Below the pieces are notes generated by a model, which was given only the letters and a program-made list of their open reading frames with translations, did no database searches and was not told where the DNA came from. Positions 1 to 7,774 of a stretch of 64,000 nucleotides of DNA are shown piece after piece (within the stretch, counting starts at the first letter, position 1; each line of letters begins with the position of its first letter). This DNA is from CAYNXB01 sp964401045 (GTDB taxonomy: Bacteria; Pseudomonadota; Alphaproteobacteria; Sphingomonadales; Sphingomonadaceae), in NCBI GenBank assembly GCA_964401045.1, contig CAYNXB010000007.1:1-64000 (forward strand), written 5' to 3'. The position numbers and the translations under genes were made by a program.

Positions 1-101
1 CCGCGCAGACCGGCCGCATCGGCGACGGCAAGATTTTCGTGTCTCCGATCGAAACCGCGCTGCGCATCCGCACCGGCGAGCGGGACGACGACGCAATCTA
101 G
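1..101 (+). CDS. glnB: Nitrogen regulatory protein P-II, C-terminal end (partial)
   Basis: Only the last 32 residues lie in the window; the reading frame starts at base 3 and ends at a TAG. The tail reads TGRIGDGKIFVSP and then IRIRTGERDDDAI, the C-terminal signature of GlnB/GlnK proteins. P-II is a trimeric cytoplasmic sensor of 2-oxoglutarate and energy state; its uridylylation controls GlnE and NtrB and so glutamine synthetase. The next gene, 67 bases on and on the same strand, is glnA, the classic alphaproteobacterial glnB-glnA order. The T-loop lies outside the window, so GlnB and GlnK can be told apart only by this context. Confidence 0.93.
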   Translation, partial: AQTGRIGDGKIFVSPIETALRIRTGERDDDAI

Positions 102-168
102 GCCCGCAATCCCGTTCAGGGGCCGGACGGAACGAATTCAAGATCAAGCCAGCAGAGGAATAGCAGCA

Positions 169-1578
169 ATGGCCAGTGCAAAAGACGTTGTGAAGCGGAT
201 CAAGGACGAAGAGATCGAATGGGTCGATCTGCGCTTCACCGATCCCAAGGGCAAATGGCAGCACCTGACCATGGTCGCCGGCATCCTCGGCGAGGATGAG
301 CTCGAGGAAGGCCTGATGTTCGACGGCTCGTCGATCGCCGGCTGGAAGGTGATCAACGAGAGCGACATGATCCTCAAGCCGGATCTCGATGCGGTCTACG
401 TCGATCCGTTCAGCGCCACGCCGATGCTGGTGATCTTCTGCGACATCGTCGAGCCCTCGACCGGCGATTGGTACGCGCGCGACCCGCGCACGACCGCCAA
501 GCGCGCCGAAAACTTTCTCAAGACGACCGGCATCGGTGACACCGTGTACGTCGGCCCCGAGGCCGAGTTCTTCATGTTCGACGACGTGCGCTTCGAGGAC
601 GGCTACAACGGGTCGGGCTTCAAGATCGACGACATCGAGCTGCCGACCAACACCAACCGCGAATACGAAGGCGGCAACATGGCGCACCGCCCGCGCGTAA
701 AGGGCGGATACTTCCCGGTGGCGCCGGTCGACAGCGCCGTCGACATCCGCGGCGAAATGGTCGCGACGATGATCGAAATGGGCCTGCCGTGCGACAAGCA
801 CCACCACGAGGTGGCCGCCGCGCAACACGAGCTGGGCGTCACGTTCGGCACGCTGACCACCACCGCGGACCGGATGCAGATCTACAAGTACGTCGTGCAC
901 CAGGTCGCGCACGCCTACGGCAAGACTGCGACGTTCATGCCGAAGCCGATCAAGGGCGACAACGGATCGGGCATGCACACCCACATCTCGATCTGGAGCG
1001 GCGGCAAGCCGAACTTCGCCGGCAATGGCTATGCCGGCCTGAGCGACACCTGCCTCTACTTCATCGGCGGTGTGATCAAGCACGCGAAGGCGCTCAATGC
1101 CTTCACCAACCCGACAACCAACAGCTACAAGCGCCTGGTGCCGGGCTTCGAAGCGCCGGTGTTGCTGGCCTATTCGGCGCGTAACCGCTCGGCTTCGTGC
1201 CGCATCCCGTACGGGACTGGCGAGAAGGCCAAGCGCGTCGAGTTCCGCTTCCCGGACGCGATGGCCAATCCGTACCTGTGCTACGCAGCGCTGCTGATGG
1301 CCGGCCTCGACGGGATCGAGAACCGCATCCATCCGGGCGAGCCGATGGACAAGAACCTCTACGACCTGCCGCCCGCCGAACTCGCCGAAGTACCGACCGT
1401 GTGCGGTTCGCTCCGCGAGGCTCTCGAGTCACTCGCCGCCGACCACGAATTCCTGCTCAAGGGTGACGTGTTCTCACTCGACCAGATCGAGTCGTACATG
1501 GAGCTGCTTTGGGAAGACCAGCTGCGCTGGGAAACGACCCCGAGCGCGGTCGAGTTCGACATGTATTACAGCGCCTGA
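169..1578 (+). CDS. glnA: Glutamine synthetase type I
   Basis: ATP-dependent amidation of glutamate to glutamine, the main ammonium-assimilating enzyme, a cytoplasmic dodecamer. The 469 residues match the usual GS-I beta length. Visible signatures are FDGSSIAGW near residue 51, the ATP-binding stretch KPIKGDNGSGMH near residue 262, and NPTTNSYKRLVPG followed by the RNRSASCRIP segment. KNLYDLPP carries Tyr398 (Tyr397 without the initiator Met), the adenylylation site, so GlnE control is expected. It follows glnB by 67 bases and is probably co-transcribed with it. It ends in a strong hairpin terminator. Confidence 0.98.
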   Translation: MASAKDVVKRIKDEEIEWVDLRFTDPKGKWQHLTMVAGILGEDELEEGLMFDGSSIAGWKVINESDMILKPDLDAVYVDPFSATPMLVIFCDIVEPSTGDWYARDPRTTAKRAENFLKTTGIGDTVYVGPEAEFFMFDDVRFEDGYNGSGFKIDDIELPTNTNREYEGGNMAHRPRVKGGYFPVAPVDSAVDIRGEMVATMIEMGLPCDKHHHEVAAAQHELGVTFGTLTTTADRMQIYKYVVHQVAHAYGKTATFMPKPIKGDNGSGMHTHISIWSGGKPNFAGNGYAGLSDTCLYFIGGVIKHAKALNAFTNPTTNSYKRLVPGFEAPVLLAYSARNRSASCRIPYGTGEKAKRVEFRFPDAMANPYLCYAALLMAGLDGIENRIHPGEPMDKNLYDLPPAELAEVPTVCGSLREALESLAADHEFLLKGDVFSLDQIESYMELLWEDQLRWETTPSAVEFDMYYSA

Positions 1579-1602
1579 TCGAACTGCGTTTGCGAAACCA
1601 AA

Positions 1603-1630
1603 GGGCGTCCGGGAAACCGGGCGCCTTTTT
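1603..1630 (+). terminator. Rho-independent terminator of glnA
   Basis: A 10-bp stem (1603-1612 with 1617-1626, including two G-T pairs) closes a GAAA tetraloop and runs into a T tract. It lies 24 bases after the glnA stop and just before the stop of the convergent permease. The reverse strand lacks a matching T run, so it should act mainly on glnA. Confidence 0.85.
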
Positions 1631-1633
1631 CGT

Positions 1634-2914
1634 TCAGGCGTCTACCGGCTGGGGCGCACGGCGGGCGATGAAGTACAACACCCCGCCGACCAACAGGATA
1701 CCGGCCAGCGTGATCCAGGCGCGGGCGTCCGCATGGGTCGCGATCCAGATCGATGCGATGAAAGCCAAGGCTGCCATCGCCACCTCGAACCAGCCGATGT
1801 CCGCACCGCGAAAGCGCAGCACCGGCACCGCCGCCGAGCAGATCAGGTACGTCACCAGCCGCGACAGCGTCCCCGCCGTCGCCAGCAGAACGAAGCCGCC
1901 AGTGAGGCTGAACAGAATGCTCGCCGTGCCCACGAACAGGATCGAGAAGTCCGGCGTCAGGAAGCGCGGCGAGACGTGCTGGAACCAGCGCGGCAGCATC
2001 CGCAGCTCGGCCATGCCGTAAGTCATGCGCGGGGTGTTCACGAGGTCGTTGAGAGTATTGCCACCCACCGAGAAGGCGGCCGCGATCACGATCGCCACTG
2101 CTCCTACTCGCCCGAACGCCTCGTCCGCGGCGAGCGACAGGGCCATGTCCCCGCCCTCGCCCGGGTTCGGTACGATGGCGATGTAGGCCCAGATGATCAG
2201 TACGTAGATCAGCGTCACCAGCGCGAGCATGCCGATCATCGCCAGAGGGATGTCGCGCCGGGGCCGCTTGAGCTCGCCCGCCGGCATGGTCACGTTCTCG
2301 AACCCCATGAAGGCGTAAAAAGTCAGCAGCACCACCGCTTCGGTATCCGTGAACTGCGGCAGCACCAGGCCCAGACCGGCGGAACCCTGCGCGAAGCCCG
2401 CAACGATCAGAGCGGCGAGCGGCGCGAGCTTGATCAACGTGACGATGCCGAGCGTGCCGACCGCGCGGTTCATGCCGATCAGGTTCACGGCCATGAAGAA
2501 TATCTGGAACGCAATCACGGCCACCGCGTGCGCGACCGGGTGGCCAAGCGCCGGCGATAGTGTCGCGGCATACGAGACGACGACATGCGAATTGGCGGCG
2601 ATCGTGGTCACGCTCGAGGCGAACCGCGTCCATCCCGCCTGGAACCCGAAGAACGGCCCGAAAGCCGCATCGCCATAGAGCGCCGGGCCGCCGCTGTGAT
2701 CGAACTGGCGGGCGAGCGCGGCGAACACGATGATCAGCGGCAGGAACAGGATGCCGCCGAGCACCATCATCCACGGCGCAAACGGTCCGACCGCGGCAAA
2801 GAGCACCGCCGGAAGGGCGAAAATCCCCGCGCCGATCATGCCGTTCAAGGGAAGAAGCGAAGTGCCGAGCAAACCGACGCTGCGCGGCGGGCGAAGCTGG
2901 CTGGCTGTCTCCAT
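1634..2914 (-). CDS. APC-superfamily amino acid permease
   Basis: Inner-membrane transporter of the amino acid-polyamine-organocation superfamily. About 426 residues with roughly twelve hydrophobic helices. The N-terminal signature RSVGLLGTSLLPLNGMIGAG resembles the unwound first helix that binds substrate in this family, and the FYAFMGFENVTMPAGE segment matches the conserved helix-6 region. I chose the ATG at 2914 because the extra residues from a TTG at 2950 (RRHAQGGTP) look non-native, but no good ribosome site decides it. It converges on glnA. Substrate cannot be read from the sequence; glutamine or glutamate would fit the neighbourhood but is only a guess. Confidence 0.85.
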   Translation of the reverse strand: METASQLRPPRSVGLLGTSLLPLNGMIGAGIFALPAVLFAAVGPFAPWMMVLGGILFLPLIIVFAALARQFDHSGGPALYGDAAFGPFFGFQAGWTRFASSVTTIAANSHVVVSYAATLSPALGHPVAHAVAVIAFQIFFMAVNLIGMNRAVGTLGIVTLIKLAPLAALIVAGFAQGSAGLGLVLPQFTDTEAVVLLTFYAFMGFENVTMPAGELKRPRRDIPLAMIGMLALVTLIYVLIIWAYIAIVPNPGEGGDMALSLAADEAFGRVGAVAIVIAAAFSVGGNTLNDLVNTPRMTYGMAELRMLPRWFQHVSPRFLTPDFSILFVGTASILFSLTGGFVLLATAGTLSRLVTYLICSAAVPVLRFRGADIGWFEVAMAALAFIASIWIATHADARAWITLAGILLVGGVLYFIARRAPQPVDA

Positions 2915-3029
2915 CGGCGCAGGTGTGCCGCCTTGCGCATGGCGGCGCAAGCGTGGTGGAAACGATTTTCCTACAGCGCGTCAAACCTATAGCTGGGGTG
3001 CCCTTCGACGATTCGAGAGGGCTTCCCGA

Positions 3030-3578
3030 ATGATGGTTTTCCCCCTGCGGTGCGCGCTGCGGCGCATGTTTTCCCTGCGTTTCGACGACGCGGCCGTACC
3101 GGCGGAACCGGTTCCGCGACGCGTTGGCGCGGCCGGAATTGCGTTGATCAAGCGCTTCGAAGGGTGCGCACGGGTTCGCGCGGATGGCACGGTCGAAGCC
3201 TATCCCGATCCGGGCACCGGCGGCGATCCGTGGACCATCGGCTGGGGTGCAACCGGCGCGGAGATCGCGTGCGGGACGGTCTGGACCCAGGCACAATGCG
3301 ACGCCCGGCTCGAGGCCGATCTCATGCGCTACGCCCATGACGTCACCGCTGCGATCGGCGAAGCTCCGACAAGCGCGGCGCAGTTCGATGCCTTGGTCAG
3401 CTTCCATTACAACACTGGCGCGATTTCGCGGGCGACGCTCACCCACAAGCACTGCGCGGGCGATTTCTCCGGCGCCGCGCGGGAGTTTACCCGCTGGAAC
3501 AAGGCCGGCGGCCGTGTGCTCAAGGGCCTGTCTGACCGCCGCGCAGCCGAAGTCGAGCTGTATCGCTCGGGTCAGTAG
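3030..3578 (+). CDS. Phage-type lysozyme (glycoside hydrolase family 24)
   Basis: Predicted muramidase cleaving the MurNAc-GlcNAc bond of peptidoglycan, about 182 residues as in RrrD/endolysin-type lysozymes. The catalytic Glu is in KRFEG, followed by YPDPGTGGDPWTIGWG, which supplies the Asp/Thr region of the family. VSFHYNTGA and a C-terminal LKGLSDRRAAE helix are also typical. The start could be either of two adjacent ATGs (3030 or 3033). The first 30 residues include a weakly hydrophobic basic stretch (FPLRCALRRMF) that could be a signal-arrest-release-like or non-cleaved segment. No phage genes flank it. Its last 7 bases overlap the convergent tamB end. Confidence 0.85.
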   Translation: MMVFPLRCALRRMFSLRFDDAAVPAEPVPRRVGAAGIALIKRFEGCARVRADGTVEAYPDPGTGGDPWTIGWGATGAEIACGTVWTQAQCDARLEADLMRYAHDVTAAIGEAPTSAAQFDALVSFHYNTGAISRATLTHKHCAGDFSGAAREFTRWNKAGGRVLKGLSDRRAAEVELYRSGQ

Positions 3579-6500
3579 TCCCTGCTGACTTGCGCACTCA
3601 CGCTCTGCCGGCCAACCGTCGAGATCGTCCCGAGCAGCGAGAGCCAGCTCGTCACCCGGAATTCGAGGTTGGTCGCCGAATAACCGCGTCCGTCGGTGAT
3701 GATCTCGACGTAGAAGCGGCTGCCGATGTTCTTGCCGAGCGCGATCGCCGTCTCGCGATCGAGTGCCGGATCGGCGGGCACGATGCGCAGCCGATCGAGT
3801 CCGATCGAGGTGCGCAGCCGGTTGATCGGGTCCATCCCTCCGCCGCCGCGCAGCGAGGCGAGCGCCGCGCCGAGTTGCAGCGCGTCCGTCGCTGAAAGCT
3901 GAGTGACACCGCCGCCGAACAACAGTCGCGCGAGCACTTCTTCCTCCGGCATCGCAGGGATCGATGTGAACGCGATCTCCGGCTGCAGTGAAGTGCCGCG
4001 CACGGTCACGGTGACCGACAGGCCCTGAACGCTGGTCTCGGCGGCAATGTCGAGCCGCGGATCGATCGGCGCGGTGTCGTCGAAGTCGATCTTGCCGCGT
4101 GTGAGTTCGAAGCGCGTGCCGGCAAAGCTATAGCCGCCGCGAACCAGATTCGCCTCGCCGCCGATGCGCGGATCGTCGGTCGTGCCGCGCAGCTTAATGT
4201 CGGCGCGCCATTCGGAATCGAGGCCGAGGCCGCTCACGGCCACCCGGCTGGGTGCCCTCGCATCGATCAGGTAGCGCCACGGCGCGCCGGGTGCGCGCAC
4301 CGCCTCCCGGCTGGGCGGAAGGTTGATGTCGCGCGTCTTGATGTTCGGCAGATCCCGCACCGCTTCGGCAGCGCCCAGCCGCCAGCGGGCGTCGTCGATC
4401 CTGAGGCGTCCGGCGATAGTGCCGCCCTCCCCGTCCGAGATGATACGGATCGGGCCGGTTACGGTCGCCGCCATATCCCGGCGGTTGAGCACCCGGGCGT
4501 CGCGCGCAGCGATCCGCAAGTCGATCGCGGGCCCCCGCGTGGCGAGGTTGCCGATATCGACGGTGCCGCTGCCGCTCACGCGCCCGTCGTCGCCAACGGT
4601 TCCGGCAAAGCTCGTCAGTTGCAGGCGCGAACCGGCGAAGTTGCCGCGCATCCGCACGTTGCGCACATCGGTGCCGGTCAGCGCGCTCTGCACGCGCAGG
4701 GCGTCGCCAGCGAGCGAGCCGCGCACTTGCGGGTTGGCGAGCGTGCCGCGCGCGTCGGCGGCGACCCTTACGGTTCCGGTGACGTCGAACACGTCGATCG
4801 CGGCGAGTCGCCACAGGCCTTCAGCGGGGCCGTTGTAGCGCAGCTGCGCGAACAGGTCCCCGGCCCACAGCCGGTCCATCAGCCCTCCGGACGCCGGAAG
4901 CTGCGCGATCCGGCCTTGCAGCCGCCCGCGCTCCTGCCCGCCTTCGCTCACCACCGCGCGGGCCTGCAGCAGCATCGGCGATAGATCCGCGACAAGCGCG
5001 AGATCGATCGGGCTCGACGAGAGTACGAGGCCCGAACGGGTCAGATCGTCGATCAGGACGCGCGCGTTGCCGGTCGGCACGCCGCCCTCGCTGCCGAGTT
5101 CGACGATGCCCGAAATGGTGCCGCCGAGGCCGAGATCGGCCCCGGTAACATCGATCAGCGACAGCGGCATCCTGGAGAACTGGAACTTGCCCTGTGCCGG
5201 CGCCGTGCCGCCGAACGTACCCTCGGCAATGGCCGCGCCGCCGCCGAAGTTGAGCTGCGTCGGCTGCAGGGTCCACCCGCCGTCTGGCTGCTTCAGCAGA
5301 ATCGCGCGGCGCGGCATAGTCACCGGGCGGCCACCGTATTCGCCCTTCGCGGCGACCGCGATGCGATCGGGCGCAATATCGCCTTGCACCTGCAGCACGA
5401 AGCGCGCCTGCCGCCGTCCGGCGATCGAAGCCGCGAACGTCCCGCGCCCGTTGGTCATCGCGGCATTGGCGGCGATGCGGCCGATGAACAGCGTGCCATA
5501 GGAGATGCCCTGCGCCTGGACCGTGCCGTTCACCTCGGTGCGGTCGGCGCCGAAGAAGCCGGTCACGTCGATGTTCGCGCGGCGGACGATCAGCGGGGTG
5601 GCTCCCGCAAAGCTGGCGTTGCGCGCGGCGAGCTTGACGTCGAAGCCCTGCCCGCCGCCCTGGGGCGCGAGCGCGACGGTGCCGTCGAGCCCGCCACCGG
5701 CGAGCACAAGATTGCCGGTGATCCCCGCATCGGCCAGCGCCAGCTCGCCGGTGATCGAGGTCTTCCACACATGCATCCGCTCGATCGCGATGCGCGTCGG
5801 GCCGCCGGCCGGCATGAACAGGTTCACCCGGCCCTCGAACGGCCCGAGCGTCGATTGCCCGTCGGTATCGATCGCGAACCCATCGGCGATCGGCTCGATC
5901 GCCACGCGCACATCGCGCAGGCCCGCTGCGGGCAGCGGGTTGGCGAACACCAGCACCGCGTGCGGGCCGTCCTTCGCCAAAGTGCCCTCAACGGTGAAGT
6001 CGCCGTATTGAGTGTGCGAGCCCATGCCCATCAGCATCGCCGTGCCGTCAGGGCGCAGGCTGGCATCGGCGTAGATCTGCAGCTTGCTCGCGCGCAGGTA
6101 CGCACCATTGAGCAGGATCGGCTGCCTCGCGCCCATCGCCAACCCGCCACCGAAGCGGATGCCGGCGCCGGCGATGTTGGCGAGCGTGGCATTGGTGACG
6201 CGCGGCATCGATCCGGTGAGGTCCGCGCGCAGCGTCCAGCCCGCCCGGCCGCCGAGACTGAAACGGATGTCCGCGTTGGCGTCGACCGTGCCGAGATTTT
6301 CGAGCGCGAGCCCGCGAGCCCGCACCGGCCCGGCGAGGCCGTAGACGCCGTTGGCAAGATCGCCTTGCAGCGCCAGCCGCGCGGCAAGCGTCGGGAAATC
6401 GAGCGCGAGGTTATTCGACACCAGCCGGTTGCCGGTCAGCACTACCGTGCCGCGCCCGCGCCCGTTGACCAGCCGCGCGTCGAGCATCTCCTGTCCGGTC

Positions 6501-7774
6501 CGCACACGAGCGACGGTGAGATCGAGCGGCAGCGTCCAGCGCGTGCCGTCGTACCTGGCGGTGCCCCGCTGTGCGAGATCGACGATGCGCGTTGTGCCCG
6601 AAACCAGCTCGCCGAGGCGTAGCTCATGCCGGATCGTGAGGTTCTTGCGGAACTGGCCGTCGAGCGTGGCGCTGACCGCGGCATTGCGCAGGGTGAGCCC
6701 CGGCAGAGCGTTCGGATCGGTCAGCCGGGCGTCGAGCTTGAGATCGTCGACATCATTTTGTGACAGGTCGATCGTACCGTCCGCATCGGCGTCCAGCCCC
6801 GCCCCGCGCAATGCCAGCTGACCGTCAAGCACGCGGTCCTCGAACGTGCCGAGCGCAGCGAGCGACACGGTCTTGCCGGCGAGCCGCCCGGGAACGCCGC
6901 TGAGGTAATCCTGCGGATATGCCTGGCCGGTAACGCGATAGAAGTCATTGGTCTTGCGCAGCTTGAACGCCCCCAGCACGTCCTCGCCCTGCCAGGTGAC
7001 GAACGAGCCGTTCCAGCGGGTCCAGGTGCCCTGCCCCTTGAGGCGCGCGCGCACCGCCTCCTGCGCGCCGGTCAATTTAGCGAGGACGCCGTTCTTCGGC
7101 GCGCGGTAATCGAAGTCGATGTCGAAGCGGTCGCCGTCGGGCTCGGCGTCGATCAGCGCGTGCAGCCGGTCGCTGCCGGTGAAGCCCCCGTCGGCGCGCA
7201 AGTATACGCGCCCTTCGCTGATATTCGTTCGGGCGAGGAAATCGACCCTCTGCCGGTCGCCGATCACGCCTTTGGCGAGCGTCAGGTCATCGAGCTCGAA
7301 GCGATCGATCCGGATATCGAAATCGGGCAGAATCGGCGCGTCGGGATCGCCGGGCAGCAGCTCGGGCGTGCGTAGCAGCGTGCCGCGCCGCAGGATCAGC
7401 TTGCGCACGTCGAGCCCGCTGGTGAACCAGTGGATCGGCCGCCAGTCGAGCTCGACAACCGGCACTCTGAGGAACGCGCCCTTGGGATCGGAGAACACCA
7501 CGTCGCGCAACGTCGCCTCGCCGTAAAGCGATCCCTCGATCCGCCCGACCGTAAACTTGAGTCCCGAAGCGGGGGCGACTTCGGCCAGGCGATCGACCAC
7601 AAAGCGGTGACCGATCGGGCTGTTGAGCACCACCAGCGCAAGCGCAACGAGCGCAACCAGCGAAAGCACCAGGCCGCCAAACCATTTGACGATGCGGCGC
7701 GGCCAGCCGCCGCGCCGGACGGGGGGCGACGCTTCCTCTGCAGGCGCTCCCTCGATCACGATTTCGTCCGCCAT
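3572..7774 (-). CDS. tamB: Translocation and assembly module inner-membrane protein TamB
   Basis: 1400 residues, the expected size of TamB/DUF490 proteins. A cytoplasmic N-terminus is followed by one membrane anchor at about residues 27-50, then a very long periplasmic stretch of repeated beta-strand segments of the AsmA/TamB fold. The conserved C-terminal domain includes RGTTDDPRIGGEANLVRGGYSFAG-like segments and an FRVTSWLSLLGTIS ending. TamB forms an envelope-spanning bridge that assists outer-membrane protein insertion or phospholipid transport together with TamA. Its ATG shares one base with the tamA stop (TGATG), so the two are translationally coupled. Confidence 0.95.
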   Translation of the reverse strand: MADEIVIEGAPAEEASPPVRRGGWPRRIVKWFGGLVLSLVALVALALVVLNSPIGHRFVVDRLAEVAPASGLKFTVGRIEGSLYGEATLRDVVFSDPKGAFLRVPVVELDWRPIHWFTSGLDVRKLILRRGTLLRTPELLPGDPDAPILPDFDIRIDRFELDDLTLAKGVIGDRQRVDFLARTNISEGRVYLRADGGFTGSDRLHALIDAEPDGDRFDIDFDYRAPKNGVLAKLTGAQEAVRARLKGQGTWTRWNGSFVTWQGEDVLGAFKLRKTNDFYRVTGQAYPQDYLSGVPGRLAGKTVSLAALGTFEDRVLDGQLALRGAGLDADADGTIDLSQNDVDDLKLDARLTDPNALPGLTLRNAAVSATLDGQFRKNLTIRHELRLGELVSGTTRIVDLAQRGTARYDGTRWTLPLDLTVARVRTGQEMLDARLVNGRGRGTVVLTGNRLVSNNLALDFPTLAARLALQGDLANGVYGLAGPVRARGLALENLGTVDANADIRFSLGGRAGWTLRADLTGSMPRVTNATLANIAGAGIRFGGGLAMGARQPILLNGAYLRASKLQIYADASLRPDGTAMLMGMGSHTQYGDFTVEGTLAKDGPHAVLVFANPLPAAGLRDVRVAIEPIADGFAIDTDGQSTLGPFEGRVNLFMPAGGPTRIAIERMHVWKTSITGELALADAGITGNLVLAGGGLDGTVALAPQGGGQGFDVKLAARNASFAGATPLIVRRANIDVTGFFGADRTEVNGTVQAQGISYGTLFIGRIAANAAMTNGRGTFAASIAGRRQARFVLQVQGDIAPDRIAVAAKGEYGGRPVTMPRRAILLKQPDGGWTLQPTQLNFGGGAAIAEGTFGGTAPAQGKFQFSRMPLSLIDVTGADLGLGGTISGIVELGSEGGVPTGNARVLIDDLTRSGLVLSSSPIDLALVADLSPMLLQARAVVSEGGQERGRLQGRIAQLPASGGLMDRLWAGDLFAQLRYNGPAEGLWRLAAIDVFDVTGTVRVAADARGTLANPQVRGSLAGDALRVQSALTGTDVRNVRMRGNFAGSRLQLTSFAGTVGDDGRVSGSGTVDIGNLATRGPAIDLRIAARDARVLNRRDMAATVTGPIRIISDGEGGTIAGRLRIDDARWRLGAAEAVRDLPNIKTRDINLPPSREAVRAPGAPWRYLIDARAPSRVAVSGLGLDSEWRADIKLRGTTDDPRIGGEANLVRGGYSFAGTRFELTRGKIDFDDTAPIDPRLDIAAETSVQGLSVTVTVRGTSLQPEIAFTSIPAMPEEEVLARLLFGGGVTQLSATDALQLGAALASLRGGGGMDPINRLRTSIGLDRLRIVPADPALDRETAIALGKNIGSRFYVEIITDGRGYSATNLEFRVTSWLSLLGTISTVGRQSVSAQVSRDY

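Noticed and set aside
1566..3452. 628-codon open frame on the minus strand across the permease
   Set aside because: It is the shadow of the permease gene in another frame; Arg/Pro/Ala-rich translation with no domain, and it runs antisense through the lysozyme.
3030..3578. Lysozyme as evidence of a prophage
   Set aside because: No integrase, capsid, tail or att-like repeats in the surrounding sequence.
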